A stretch of 64,000 bases of DNA from Xanthobacteraceae bacterium (GCA_019454205.1 CP075369.1:1364001-1428000), one strand, 5' to 3'. Shown: positions 52,278 through 62,164, numbered from the stretch's first letter. Translations and numbers: made by a program. The notes: generated by a model not told the origin, from the letters alone.

Positions 52278-53099
52278 ATGACCGGTGAGAACATTTCCGC
52301 CTATCGGGCGCTTTCGGAAAGCCTCGGCTACACGTTCGGCGCTATGGGCCGCGTCGCCGCTATCGGTGCGCCTTATGCAGGCCTCACCATTCTTGCGATT
52401 GCAGCTTACTTCGCAGTCTTGTTCGGTTTGATTTACGGCGGCCTGCTGACAGCGGTTGCCCCGATCTATGTGATCGGGATTTTGCTTGGTCTTGCCGTCA
52501 TTCTGATTTTCGTCGCTGCCTACATTTCCTATGCGCGCGATTACTACTACGGCGATCCATCGCCCATCGGCCCTACCTACTGGCCGTCTTTGGGGCGAAT
52601 GCTGCTGGTCATGCTCATCATCATCGGCATCAGCATCCCGTTCCTGCTCGCCTATGGCATCGTGGTCTACCTTGCACTTTCCGGTTCACTGACAACCGAA
52701 AGTTCGGTCTGGATCGTGAGCGCCATCATCTTCATCGTTTGGATTGCACTGATTTTATTCTTTTCAGCCAAGCTCGCGACCTACGTTGCGTCCGCGGCTG
52801 TCGGCAAACCGCAAACGATGGGGCAAGCTTGGGGTTCAACTTCCGGCGCCACCTTCCGCATTCTGCTTGCGATCCTGGCTTTCTCGCTGCTCTTCTTCAT
52901 CGCCGATTTCGGACTGACGCAAATCGTCAAGCTTGCAACCGGCATCGATCCGGAAATGACTTCGAGCGCGAACTTCGATAGCGGTTATTCGATTGCCGTT
53001 ATCGTTGTGACCAACCTGATCCGTCTGGTGATCTATCTGTTGCAGATCGCCGTTTCCGCGGCATTCGGAACCAGCCTGTTCCGGCAAGTCGAGGCCTGA
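52278..53099 (+). CDS. Multi-pass membrane protein, unknown function
   Basis: 273 residues with about six transmembrane helices (near 30-55, 60-85, 112-135, 148-170, 195-215, 235-262). A charged loop YARDYYYGDPSPIGPTYWPS lies after the second helix. ATG 52278 follows AAGGAAA. I do not recognise a family; the arrangement is reminiscent of DUF-type bacterial membrane proteins with internal helix pairs. It sits between mazG and hflX and is convergent with hflX at a 2-base gap. Composition is normal for the chromosome. Confidence 0.75.
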   Translation: MTGENISAYRALSESLGYTFGAMGRVAAIGAPYAGLTILAIAAYFAVLFGLIYGGLLTAVAPIYVIGILLGLAVILIFVAAYISYARDYYYGDPSPIGPTYWPSLGRMLLVMLIIIGISIPFLLAYGIVVYLALSGSLTTESSVWIVSAIIFIVWIALILFFSAKLATYVASAAVGKPQTMGQAWGSTSGATFRILLAILAFSLLFFIADFGLTQIVKLATGIDPEMTSSANFDSGYSIAVIVVTNLIRLVIYLLQIAVSAAFGTSLFRQVEA

Positions 53100-53101
53100 T
53101 T

Positions 53102-54478
53102 TCAGTGACTGCCCGCCGCCTGCGCTTTCGCGCGGCGGCGGTTGAACTCCTCCGCACGCTCTGGCGCAAGCCGGACTTCTACCTTCAGTTTTCCCTGTTT
53201 CGTAAGATCGCTGGAAAGCACCTCGCCATGCCGGTGCAGCCAGCTTAGCGTGGCGCCGTCGGCAGGATCGAGTTGCAGCGTCAGTTGCGGCCAGTTCGCC
53301 ACGACCTTGTCGGCGATCCGGCGCAGCAAGATATCGGTGCCCTCGCCGGTCAACGCCGAAAGCAAAACCGGCTGTTCGGCGACAGGCGCGCGCCGCGCAA
53401 GATTGCGCAGCGTTTCCAGCCGCTCCGCATCGAGCCGGTCAGCCTTGTTCCAGACTTCGATGGCATGGCCGCTGGTTTGAATATCAATACCGAGTTCTTT
53501 CAGCACGCCCTGCACGTCTGCCGCCTGTGCTTCCGTATCGGGATGTGAGATGTCGCGAACATGCAGGATGATGTCTGCCTCCAGCACTTCTTCCAGCGTG
53601 GCGCGGAACGCAGCGACGAGCAGTGTCGGCAATTCGGCGAGAAACCCGACCGTGTCCGACAGAATGGCCTTCGTTCCGCCCGGCAGGTTGAGCGCGCGGA
53701 ATGTCGGATCGAGCGTCGCAAACAGCAAATCTTCGGCACGCACGTTCGCGGCCGTGAGCCGGTTGAAGAGCGTCGATTTTCCGGCGTTGGTGTAACCGAC
53801 CAGCGCAACGATAGGATACGGCACACGCTTGCGGTTCAGCCGGTGCAAACCGCGCGTACGCTTGACCGACTCCAGATCGCGCTCGATGCGGAGAATCCGT
53901 TCGTCGATCTGCCGCCGGTCCGCCTCGATCTGCGTTTCGCCAGGACCGCCGAGAAAACCGAAACCGCCGCGTTGCCGCTCAAGGTGAGTCCATGACCGCA
54001 CAAGACGGCTGCGCTGGTACTGAAGATGCGCAAGCTCAACCTGCAACACGCCCTCCTTCGTGCGCGCGCGCGCGCCGAAGATTTCGAGGATCAGCCCGGT
54101 GCGGTCGACGACCTTCGCGTTCCACGCCTTCTCAAGGTTGCGCTGCTGCACCGGCGAGAGCGCGCAATCGACGAACACCACACCTGCGTTCTCCGCACGT
54201 ACGATGCCTGCGATCTCCTCGACCTTACCGGAGCCGAGATAAGTAGCAGGACGAATGGTGCCAAGCGAGACGATGCCTGCATTCACCACGTGCAACTGGA
54301 TGGCCGCGGCAAGACCAACCGCCTCCTCCAGCCGAGCCTGCGGATCGCGCATCGCATTTCCGGTTCCGGCAGAACCGCGCGTAAGCACGGGGACAATCAC
54401 AGCGACGCGTGTCGCGTCGCGCGGCGCTTCGTCCTCCGTACCGGATCGCCTACCGTCGCGCTGCTGACGAGGCTTCAA
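53102..54478 (-). CDS. hflX: GTPase HflX
   Basis: 458 residues. Ribosome-associated GTPase that splits stalled ribosomes. N-terminal HflX domain (Gly-rich GFGFLGGPGETQIEADRR), G1 GYTNAGKST, G3 DTVGFLAELP, G4 NKAD. The C-terminus is long and charged. The predicted start is a TTG immediately after the hfq TAG; no ATG with similarity lies upstream, and a later GTG (VAVIVPVL) is an alternative. hfq-hflX pairing is conserved across proteobacteria. Confidence 0.94.
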   Translation of the reverse strand: MKPRQQRDGRRSGTEDEAPRDATRVAVIVPVLTRGSAGTGNAMRDPQARLEEAVGLAAAIQLHVVNAGIVSLGTIRPATYLGSGKVEEIAGIVRAENAGVVFVDCALSPVQQRNLEKAWNAKVVDRTGLILEIFGARARTKEGVLQVELAHLQYQRSRLVRSWTHLERQRGGFGFLGGPGETQIEADRRQIDERILRIERDLESVKRTRGLHRLNRKRVPYPIVALVGYTNAGKSTLFNRLTAANVRAEDLLFATLDPTFRALNLPGGTKAILSDTVGFLAELPTLLVAAFRATLEEVLEADIILHVRDISHPDTEAQAADVQGVLKELGIDIQTSGHAIEVWNKADRLDAERLETLRNLARRAPVAEQPVLLSALTGEGTDILLRRIADKVVANWPQLTLQLDPADGATLSWLHRHGEVLSSDLTKQGKLKVEVRLAPERAEEFNRRRAKAQAAGSH

Positions 54479-54742
54479 CTACGGCTTGTCTCCGGCGGCC
54501 GCGCTGTCATCCGTTCCCTCGAACAGTGAAATGGGACCGCCCGGCATTACGGTGGAGATGGCGTGCTTGTAAACGAGCTGGCCGTGACCGTCCCTGCGCA
54601 ATAAGACGCAGAAATTGTCGAACCAGGTGACCACGCCCTGCAATTTCACGCCGTTCACGAGAAAAATCGTGAGCGGGGTTTTATGCTTGCGAACGTAATT
54701 GAGAAAAGTGTCCTGAAGATTCTGATTTCGGTCCGCCGCCAT
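54479..54742 (-). CDS. hfq: RNA chaperone Hfq
   Basis: 87 residues, Sm-like hexameric sRNA chaperone. Sm1 and Sm2 are complete: QDTFLNYVRKHKTPLTIFLVNGVKLQG (in parts), FDNFCVLLRRDGH and the Sm2 YKHAIST. ATG 54742 is preceded by AGAAGGAAAA and gives the standard MAADRNQNLQ start, while the frame extends further. The tail is short and acidic. Downstream of ntrX and dat; in this group Hfq controls nitrogen-fixation and stress genes. Confidence 0.97.
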   Translation of the reverse strand: MAADRNQNLQDTFLNYVRKHKTPLTIFLVNGVKLQGVVTWFDNFCVLLRRDGHGQLVYKHAISTVMPGGPISLFEGTDDSAAAGDKP

Positions 54743-54906
54743 GGGGATTTTCCTTCTTGGTTCGGGCGAGCGATGTAGCAGCGGCTCCTTCCTCGGCCGC
54801 ATCGGGATGCACAATCCGCATCCACTCCATTAGAAGCGCGTTCCCGCCGCCGCGCAAGATTTGTGACGCTTACAGAGCAAGTAAATTATCTAGAAATAGC
54901 AGGTGC

Positions 54907-55776
54907 TTAGCGGACCGGAGCGCCGATTTCGGCGATGCTGTGGAACTTCTGCCGCAGTCGCGCCGTGACCGGACCCGGCTTGCCGGTACCTACCGGCGCA
55001 CCGTCTATCCGCACAACCGGCATGACCGTTTGCGTGGCTGAGGTCAGGAAAGCCTCCCTCGCCCGTTTGGCTTCGCTCACGGTAAAAGGACGCTGCTCGA
55101 AACGCATGCCTTCGTGCGCGGCGAGGTCGTTCACCACCGCCATCGTAATCCCGGCAAGTATCCGGTTGGAACGCGGCCGCGTAATCAGTACGCCGTTTTC
55201 ATCGACAATCCACGCATTCGACGACGCACCTTCGGTGACATAGCCTTCATCATCGACAAACCACGCATCGCGCACACCCGCATCGCGCGCAGCCTGCTTC
55301 GCCAACACGTTAGGAAGCAGGCCGATAGTCTTGATATCGACGCGGCCCCAGCGATTGTCAGGCAATGTGATGACCGAAATGCCTTCCGCCGCGAAGGCTT
55401 CGGTCTTACGCTGGTCCAGCGCGCGGGCCGTTACCACGATTGACGGACGAACCGCCGGTGACGGGAACGCATGATCGCGCCGTGCAACGCCGCGCGTAAC
55501 CTGAATGTAGAGAATCCCGTCGCGAACACGATTACGGCGCAGCGTTTCGCGCAGTACGAACGCGAGCGCTGCATCGCCGAGTGGCGCCTCGATGCGAAGC
55601 TCATGCAGCGAGCGCGCGAGCCGGGCCATATGCCGGCGCTCGTCAACTAGCGCGCCCGCCCTGATTTCGCAGACCTCGTATACACCGTCGCCGAGTTGAT
55701 AGCCCCGGTCCTCGATATGAACCGACGCTTCGCTAAACGGCACGTAGCGTCCGTTCACATACGCGATGCGCGACAT
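54907..55776 (-). CDS. dat: D-amino-acid transaminase
   Basis: 289 residues, PLP fold type IV. Lys in DIKTIGLLPNVLAKQ is the Schiff-base lysine; EGASSNAWIVDENGVL and the phosphate-cup region TLPDNRWGRVDIKT agree with D-alanine aminotransferases. It makes D-glutamate/D-alanine for the cell wall. Branched-chain aminotransferase-like or 4-amino-4-deoxychorismate lyase members are close, so the substrate is probable, not certain. It lies 22 bases after ntrX on the same strand, and the 164-base gap to hfq shows no gene. Confidence 0.86.
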   Translation of the reverse strand: MSRIAYVNGRYVPFSEASVHIEDRGYQLGDGVYEVCEIRAGALVDERRHMARLARSLHELRIEAPLGDAALAFVLRETLRRNRVRDGILYIQVTRGVARRDHAFPSPAVRPSIVVTARALDQRKTEAFAAEGISVITLPDNRWGRVDIKTIGLLPNVLAKQAARDAGVRDAWFVDDEGYVTEGASSNAWIVDENGVLITRPRSNRILAGITMAVVNDLAAHEGMRFEQRPFTVSEAKRAREAFLTSATQTVMPVVRIDGAPVGTGKPGPVTARLRQKFHSIAEIGAPVR

Positions 55777-55798
55777 GCTAACCTGCCTTTGGCTGAGA

Positions 55799-57178
55799 TC
55801 AGCGCGGACGCTCGTCGATGCCTAGCGCCTTCAGCTTGCGGTGCAAGGCTGAACGCTCCATGCCGACGAACTCCGCCGTGCGCGAGATGTTGCCGCTGAA
55901 GCGGTTGATCTGCGCCACCAGATATTCGCGCTCGAACACTTCGCGGGCATCACGCAGCGGCAGGCTCATCAACTGCTCGCCGCCGTTGCCATGTGGCATG
56001 CTCGGCACCAGCGAGCCGACGTCCGGCGGCAGAAGGTTCGCGGTAATCGTAGCCTGCGGTCCGCCCCCGGCCAGAATGAGAAGGCGTTCGACGTTGTTGC
56101 GAAGCTGGCGCACATTGCCTGGCCAGTCGTGGGATTGCAGCACCGCGAGCGCGTCCTCGCCAATCACGCGGTTCGGCAAGCCGGTCGTCACCGAAATCTG
56201 TTCGATGAAATGTTGCACGAGTTCGGGAATGTCCTCGCGGCGCTCTGCCAGCGGCGGAACACGGATCGGCACCACGCTGAGACGATGAAACAGGTCTTCG
56301 CGGAAGCGGCCTTCCGCGATCTCGCTTTCGATGTCGCGTGCGGTCGAGGAAATGATCCGCACGTCTACCTGTACCTTGGTCGTGCCATTCACGCGCTGGA
56401 AGTTCTGTTCGGTCAGCACGCGCAGGATACGATTCTGCGTTTCGCGCGGCATGTCCGCGATTTCGTCGATGAACAACGTGCCGCCGTCCGCCTCCTCCAG
56501 TGCGCCGACCTTGCGCGCGGTCTCGCCATTCGCCTCGACGCCGAACAGTTCGGCCTCCATGCGCTCCGGCGTGATCGCAGCGGCATTGATGACGACGAAT
56601 GGTCCGCGCGCGCGCGCCGATGCCGCGTGCAGCATGCGCGCAGTCAGTTCCTTGCCGGAGCCGGACGGTCCTACGATCATGATCCGGCTGTTGGTCGGGG
56701 CGACCCGCTCGATGGTCTGGCGCAGCGTGTTCATCGCCGCCGAGCCGCCGATCATCTTCTGCGGGTGCGCGGAAAAATGTTTGAGCGAATTCACTTCGCG
56801 GCGCAGGCGCAGCGTTTCAATCGCGCGGCTTGCGATCACAACGAGGCGGTCGGCATTGAATGGTTTTTCGATGAAGTCGTAGGCGCCCTGCTTGATGGCC
56901 GCGACTGCCGTCTCGATATTGCCGTGGCCGGAAATCATCACGACCGGCAGATCGGGATGCATCGCCTTGATGTTGTCGAGCAGCGCCAGCCCGTCGAGCC
57001 GGCTACCCTCGAGCCAGATGTCTAGCAATACAAGCTGCGGCCGCCGCTGCTCGATTGTCGTCAGCGCCTCGTCGGCATCCTTTGCCGTGCGCACGACATA
57101 GCCTTCGTCCTGCAGGATGCCCGCAACCAACTCGCGGATATCCTCTTCGTCGTCGACCACCAGAATATCGGTTGCCAT
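55799..57178 (-). CDS. ntrX: Nitrogen response regulator NtrX
   Basis: 459 residues. Receiver domain with the phospho-acceptor Asp53 (VLLDIWL), an AAA+ domain with GPSGSGKE (Walker A) and TLFIDEIADM (Walker B), and a C-terminal Fis-type HTH (SGNISRTAEFVGMERSALHRKLKAL, in parts). The sigma-54 contact loop GAFTGA is missing: LFGVEANGETARKVGALEEA stands in its place. That is known for alphaproteobacterial NtrX, which thus usually does not activate sigma-54. It starts 2 bases after the ntrY stop. Confidence 0.96.
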   Translation of the reverse strand: MATDILVVDDEEDIRELVAGILQDEGYVVRTAKDADEALTTIEQRRPQLVLLDIWLEGSRLDGLALLDNIKAMHPDLPVVMISGHGNIETAVAAIKQGAYDFIEKPFNADRLVVIASRAIETLRLRREVNSLKHFSAHPQKMIGGSAAMNTLRQTIERVAPTNSRIMIVGPSGSGKELTARMLHAASARARGPFVVINAAAITPERMEAELFGVEANGETARKVGALEEADGGTLFIDEIADMPRETQNRILRVLTEQNFQRVNGTTKVQVDVRIISSTARDIESEIAEGRFREDLFHRLSVVPIRVPPLAERREDIPELVQHFIEQISVTTGLPNRVIGEDALAVLQSHDWPGNVRQLRNNVERLLILAGGGPQATITANLLPPDVGSLVPSMPHGNGGEQLMSLPLRDAREVFEREYLVAQINRFSGNISRTAEFVGMERSALHRKLKALGIDERPR

Positions 57179-57180
57179 GA

Positions 57181-59460
57181 CTATTTCCTTGCGGCTTCCT
57201 GATTTGATTTATTTGACGATTGCTCGGCCGCGTTACCCGCGGTTTTGACGCCTTCCGCGGCGAACGTGAGGCGCACCCATGCACCGCGTCCGCCGGATAT
57301 GTCCGCCGGTGCATCGTTGAGTTCGATGCCGCCGCCGTGTTCCTCGAAAATCTTGCCGACGATCGCGAGACCGAGGCCGGTGCCCTTCTCGCGCGTGGTC
57401 ACATAGGGTTCGAGCAGGCGCTCGCGGTTTTCCTTGGGCAGGCCCGTGCCGTTGTCGAAAATATCGATAACGATCCTGTCACTTTCGCGCTTGGCGCGAA
57501 CGAGAATGCGGCCCTTGCCACGCTCCTGCTGCGGTACCGCTTCGACCGCCTCGCCGGCGTTCTTGAGAATGTTGGTCAGCGCCTGCGAGATCAGCCGCCG
57601 GTCGAAGCGCGCCGTCATGGCGCCTTCGGGCAGCTCGATGTCGTAGGTGATCTCCGGTTTACCGACGCGCTGGAGGAACACCGACTGCCGGATGGTCTCG
57701 GCGAGGTCCTGCGCCTCGACGACCGGCTTCGGCATGCGCGCGAAGGAGGAAAACTCGTCCACCATGCGGCCAATGTCGCCGACCTGCCGGATGATCGTCT
57801 CGGTGCACTGTTCAAAGACTTCGCGATCCTGCATCGGCGTCTTGCCGTATTTGCGCCGGAGGCGTTCGGCGGAAAGCTGGATCGGCGTCAGCGGATTCTT
57901 GATCTCATGCGCGATGCGCCGCGCGATATCCGCCCACGCGGAGGTGCGCTGCGCGGCAACCAGTTCGGTGATGTCGTCGAGTGTAATGACATAGCCGTGC
58001 TCGGACTCGTCGGACTGCTCGGACGTCACGCGGACATTGATGGTGCGCTCGCGCCCTTCGCGAACGATGGTGACCGTGCCCTGTACGCGCTGCGCGTCGG
58101 CCAGCGCTTCGCCGACGAGTTTTTTCAGTTCGGGCACCACGTCCGCTGCGGACTTGCCGATCAGATTGGCTTCCGTTTCGCCGAGCAGCCGTTGTGCCGA
58201 ACGGTTGACGATGGTGATCTTGCCGTCCTCGTTCATGCCGACGACGCCCGCGCCGACGCCCGCAAGCACGGCCTCGGAAAAGCGGCGGCGCTGGTCGATC
58301 TGGTCACGCGCGCGAACGAGGTCCATGTTCTGCGAGCGCAACTCGGAAGTCATCTTGTTGAAGCTCTCCCCGAGGCTGCCAAGATCGCCTTCGGAGGAGC
58401 GCACCGGCACCTGCACATAGAGATTGCCGGAGGCGACAAGGTCGGCCGCCGTGATCAGACGCCGGATCGGCGCGACCAGACGGTTCGCAAAGTTAAGCCC
58501 CAGCCACACCGACGACAGCAAAAGGATCAAGGCGATCACCGCGTACATCAGCGCGAACGCCACCTGCACGCCGAAACGCCGCTCGTCCATGCCGCGATAT
58601 TCGGCGATATTGGCTTCCGTTTGCCGGAGATACTGGATCACGCGCGGGTCGATCGGCCGCGCGATGTAGAGGTAGGTGTCCTCGAACCCGCGCAGCGGCA
58701 TGATCGCCGCCACGTAGTCCGCAGCCGGTGGTACGTAGATGATCGGCCGCTCCAGCGTGGACTCTTTCACCACGATATTCTGCGGGATAATGAATTCGCG
58801 ACCGATGTTGATGTCGGCGCGATCCAGCACGGTGAGGTCGGCGCGGATCAGCATCGCGCTCGGCACGCCGCGGAGTTGCGCCTGTGCCGTGAGGATCTGG
58901 CGGAAGCGGTCGCGATTGTTGTCGTAGGCTTCCTTCAGGTTCGAGAGGTCTGCCGCCATCGCGACCAGATCGGCGCGGATGTTGAAGCCATGCTCGCGGA
59001 CATAGGTTTCCGCAACCACGATCGAATTGCCGATGATCGCGCGCGTGCGTTCCGAGAACCAGCGATCCAATCCCTGATCGAGCGTGATGCTGGCGACCAC
59101 CGCGACCAGCACCGCCGGTACAGTCGCAACGATGCCGAACAAAAGCATGACGCGACTGTGCAGCCTTGCGCCCGCGCGCCCTCGCCGCTGTGCACGGATC
59201 ACACCGAACACTTCCCACGCCACGACCGCGAGCAGGATCAGCACCATCGCGCCGTTGACGAGCAGCACGCTTGTCACGACGCGCCGCGTGGGCACGTATG
59301 GCGTGAGGCCGGTCAGGACAAGGAAGGTGGCGAGCGCAGAGAGCAGCGCCAGAAAGACCGCGATGGGCGGGAAATAGGATGCGATCCTTCGCGGCGGCTT
59401 CGCGAACGGTGCCGAGGCCGGTGCGGCTGGTTGTTCAGGCGTGGTCAGGGATTCGGCCAT
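57181..59460 (-). CDS. ntrY: Nitrogen sensor histidine kinase NtrY
   Basis: 759 residues from ATG 59460. Two to three N-terminal helices (about 30-110), a periplasmic sensor (about 120-290), a further helix, HAMP, PAS (about 380-480) and a kinase core: phospho-acceptor in IARRIAHEIKNPLTPIQLSA, N box NILKNAGEAVEA, DNGTGLP and GTGLGLAIV. The partner of NtrX. The frame continues 21 codons upstream, but MAESLTTPEQ is the family start. 116 bases separate it from ntrC; no clear promoter seen there. Confidence 0.96.
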   Translation of the reverse strand: MAESLTTPEQPAAPASAPFAKPPRRIASYFPPIAVFLALLSALATFLVLTGLTPYVPTRRVVTSVLLVNGAMVLILLAVVAWEVFGVIRAQRRGRAGARLHSRVMLLFGIVATVPAVLVAVVASITLDQGLDRWFSERTRAIIGNSIVVAETYVREHGFNIRADLVAMAADLSNLKEAYDNNRDRFRQILTAQAQLRGVPSAMLIRADLTVLDRADINIGREFIIPQNIVVKESTLERPIIYVPPAADYVAAIMPLRGFEDTYLYIARPIDPRVIQYLRQTEANIAEYRGMDERRFGVQVAFALMYAVIALILLLSSVWLGLNFANRLVAPIRRLITAADLVASGNLYVQVPVRSSEGDLGSLGESFNKMTSELRSQNMDLVRARDQIDQRRRFSEAVLAGVGAGVVGMNEDGKITIVNRSAQRLLGETEANLIGKSAADVVPELKKLVGEALADAQRVQGTVTIVREGRERTINVRVTSEQSDESEHGYVITLDDITELVAAQRTSAWADIARRIAHEIKNPLTPIQLSAERLRRKYGKTPMQDREVFEQCTETIIRQVGDIGRMVDEFSSFARMPKPVVEAQDLAETIRQSVFLQRVGKPEITYDIELPEGAMTARFDRRLISQALTNILKNAGEAVEAVPQQERGKGRILVRAKRESDRIVIDIFDNGTGLPKENRERLLEPYVTTREKGTGLGLAIVGKIFEEHGGGIELNDAPADISGGRGAWVRLTFAAEGVKTAGNAAEQSSNKSNQEAARK

Positions 59461-59576
59461 GCAATGCCATAGGAGCGCGGGAACTGCCCCGCGCGATGAT
59501 GCATAGCGACAACACTGGTGCAAAAATGTGACATTTCCAGCTCCTGAAAGAGCGGAAATGCCTTATTTCGCGGGGA

Positions 59577-61019
59577 TCAGCGGGTCGAGCGGATCACCTG
59601 AATATCGAGGTCCCGGATCTTCTTGCGGAGCGTATTGCGGTTCACGCCCAGCAATTCCGCGGCCTTGATCTGGTTGCCACGGGTCGCAGCCAGCGCGGCC
59701 GAGATCAGCGGCGTTTCCACCTCGCGTAACACCCGGTGGTAAAGCCCCGGCGGCGGCAGGCCATCGCCGAAGGTGCCGAAATACCGCGACAGATAGCGCT
59801 CCGCCGAGTTGAGCAGCGTCTCTTCCTGCCGTGAATCGTCGGACGGCATCTCGCTTGCCGGTTGCGACAGCTCCGCCTCGATGATTTGCGAACTGATGAC
59901 TTCCTGAGGGTAAAGCGCTGCAAGACGGCGAACCAGATTCTCCAGTTCGCGCACGTTGCCCGGCCAGCGGTATCTACGCAGCCGGTCCATCGCAGCGGAC
60001 TCGATCTGCTTTTGCGGCAGCCCTTCCCGCTCCGCCTGCGCGAAGAAATGCCGGATGAGATCCGGCACGTCTTCGGTGCGCTCGCGCAGCGGCGGCAGGC
60101 GCAGCGGCACGACATTGAGACGGAAGAACAAATCTTCGCGGAACAGGCCCTGCTGGATGAGGATGCGCAGGTCCTTGTTGGTGGCCGCGATGATGCGCAC
60201 GTCGCTCTTGATCGGCGTGCGCCCGCCGACGGTCGTGTATTCGCCCTGTTGCAACACGCGCAGCAATCGTGTCTGCGCTTCCATCGGCATGTCGCCGATT
60301 TCGTCGAGGAACAGCGTGCCGCCTTCGGCCTGCTCGAAGCGGCCGATGTTTTTCGTATTCGCGCCGGTGAACGCGCCCTTCTCGTGGCCGAACAGTTCGG
60401 CTTCGATCAGATCGCGCGGAATCGCGGCCATGTTGATCGGCACGAACGGGCCGGTGCGGCGCTTGCCGTAATCATGCAGCGCGCGCGCGACCAGTTCCTT
60501 GCCGGTACCAGACTCGCCGTTAATCATCACGGTGAGATCGGTTTGCATCAGGCGCGCGAGCAGCCGGTAGATTTCCTGCATCGCCGGCGAGCGGCCGACT
60601 AGCGGAATCGCTTCGATATCTTCGGGCTTCTCCGGCGCAGCGCCGTTGCGCTTCGGCTCAGCCAGCGCGCGGCCGACAATCGCGATCAATTCCTTCAAGT
60701 CGAAAGGTTTGGGGAGATATTCGTAAGCGCCGTGCTCGGAGGCCTTGATCGCGGTCATGAACGTATTCTGCGCGCTCATGACGATCACCGGCAGGTCGGG
60801 CCGCATCTTCTTCAGACGCGGCAGCAAACCGAATGCGTCTTCGTCGGGCATCACCACGTCGGTAATCACGAGGTCGCCGTCGCCCTGGCTGACCCAGCGC
60901 CACAGCGTCGCCGCGTTGCCGCAAGAGCGCACTTCATAGCCAGCCCGCGACAAGGCCTGGCTGAGCACCGTGCGGATCGCGGCGTCGTCGTCTGCTACCA
61001 GAATGTTTCCTGTTGGCAT
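59577..61019 (-). CDS. ntrC: Nitrogen regulation response regulator NtrC
   Basis: 480 residues. Receiver Asp54 (VITDVVMPDE), sigma-54 AAA+ domain with GESGTGKE, a complete GAFTGA loop in LFGHEKGAFTGANTK, Walker B TLFLDEIGDMP, and a Fis-type HTH at the end (ATRGNQIKAAELLGVNRNTLRKKI, in parts). Activates nitrogen-assimilation promoters. ATG 61019 has GAGG 9 bases upstream and gives MPTGNILVADDD; ATG 61028 is an alternative. It follows ntrB by 11 bases. Confidence 0.97.
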   Translation of the reverse strand: MPTGNILVADDDAAIRTVLSQALSRAGYEVRSCGNAATLWRWVSQGDGDLVITDVVMPDEDAFGLLPRLKKMRPDLPVIVMSAQNTFMTAIKASEHGAYEYLPKPFDLKELIAIVGRALAEPKRNGAAPEKPEDIEAIPLVGRSPAMQEIYRLLARLMQTDLTVMINGESGTGKELVARALHDYGKRRTGPFVPINMAAIPRDLIEAELFGHEKGAFTGANTKNIGRFEQAEGGTLFLDEIGDMPMEAQTRLLRVLQQGEYTTVGGRTPIKSDVRIIAATNKDLRILIQQGLFREDLFFRLNVVPLRLPPLRERTEDVPDLIRHFFAQAEREGLPQKQIESAAMDRLRRYRWPGNVRELENLVRRLAALYPQEVISSQIIEAELSQPASEMPSDDSRQEETLLNSAERYLSRYFGTFGDGLPPPGLYHRVLREVETPLISAALAATRGNQIKAAELLGVNRNTLRKKIRDLDIQVIRSTR

Positions 61020-61030
61020 TCGCGCCATCC

Positions 61031-62164
61031 TCACTGGTGTTCGTTGGGCGCGCCCGCGCCCTCGGCATAAATCGGCATCAAAACGCGGAACGTGGTTCGC
61101 TTCGGCTGGCTGTCGCACTCGACGATGCCGCCATGGTCGCCGACGATCTTCGCGACCAGCGCGAGACCAAGCCCGCTACCTGTCGGCTTGGTGGTGACGA
61201 ACGGATCGAACAGATGCGGCCGCACATCCTCCGGTACGCCGGGACCGTTGTCGCGCACGCAGAACTCCAGCGGCAGGCTGACGCGATGCGAGGAACCCGG
61301 CACTGTCAGGCGCACGCCCGGACGAAATGCGGTGGTGAGAAGAATTTCGCCGTCATCGGCGTCGCCGATGGCTTCCGCCGCGTTTTTCACGAGGTTCAGG
61401 AACACCTGCACGAGCTGGTCGCGGTTCGCGTAAACCGAAGGCAGCGACGGATCGTATTCCTCGACGATCTTGATATGCCGCGCGAAACCGCTCTGCGCTA
61501 GCCGTTTCACATGCTCCAACACGGCGTGGATGTTCACCGCTTCGCGCTCGATCGGTCGCTCGTCGGAAAAAACTTCCATGCGATCGACCAGCTTCACGAT
61601 GCGGTCGGCCTCGTCGCAGATCAGGCGCGTCAGCGCGCGGTCTTCGTCGCCAGCGGACTGTTCGAGCAGTTGCGCAGCACCGCGAATACCGGACAGCGGA
61701 TTTTTAATTTCATGGGCGAGCATCGAAGCCAGCGCCGTCACCGAACGCGCCGCGCCGCGATGCGTCAGCTGGCGGTCGATCTTGTCCGCCATCGTGCGTT
61801 CCTGAAGGATCACGACGACATGGCCCGGCTCTTCCGCGATTGGCGCGACATGCAGATCGACCACGCGCTCGCCGCCGTTACGCGGCGTGCCGAGATCGAC
61901 GCGATACTCGTTCACCGCCGCATTGCGTTCGCGGACCTGATCAATCAGCGCAATCAGCGGGCTGCCGAACGGAACGACTTCGTGGATGCGATGGCGGCGC
62001 AACACCTGCGCGCCCGCTTCAAAGAACGCCTCCGCGGCAGCGTTTGCATTCGCCACATGCCCGCTCGGCGCAACGGTCAGCACCGGATGCGGGAGCGCGT
62101 CGAGCACGGACTCGGCAAGACTTCCCGCGGCCAGCGGCTTTTTCTCGGCGTGCGCGTTTCTCAT
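61031..62164 (-). CDS. ntrB: Nitrogen sensor kinase/phosphatase NtrB
   Basis: 377 residues, soluble. A PAS domain (about 20-130), then phospho-acceptor MLAHEIKNPLSGIRGAAQLL (in parts), NLVKNAAEA, RDNGPGVP and GSGLGLALV. It senses PII and phosphorylates NtrC. ATG 62164 overlaps the dusB stop (ATGA); ATG 62179 inside dusB is an alternative. The operon is dusB-ntrB-ntrC-ntrY-ntrX. Confidence 0.97.
   Translation of the reverse strand: MRNAHAEKKPLAAGSLAESVLDALPHPVLTVAPSGHVANANAAAEAFFEAGAQVLRRHRIHEVVPFGSPLIALIDQVRERNAAVNEYRVDLGTPRNGGERVVDLHVAPIAEEPGHVVVILQERTMADKIDRQLTHRGAARSVTALASMLAHEIKNPLSGIRGAAQLLEQSAGDEDRALTRLICDEADRIVKLVDRMEVFSDERPIEREAVNIHAVLEHVKRLAQSGFARHIKIVEEYDPSLPSVYANRDQLVQVFLNLVKNAAEAIGDADDGEILLTTAFRPGVRLTVPGSSHRVSLPLEFCVRDNGPGVPEDVRPHLFDPFVTTKPTGSGLGLALVAKIVGDHGGIVECDSQPKRTTFRVLMPIYAEGAGAPNEHQ

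Noticed and set aside
57220..59472. 750-codon open frame on the plus strand
   Set aside because: It is the antisense of ntrY; the composition (His/Arg/Asp-rich) has no family motif and arises from the GC-rich third codon positions.
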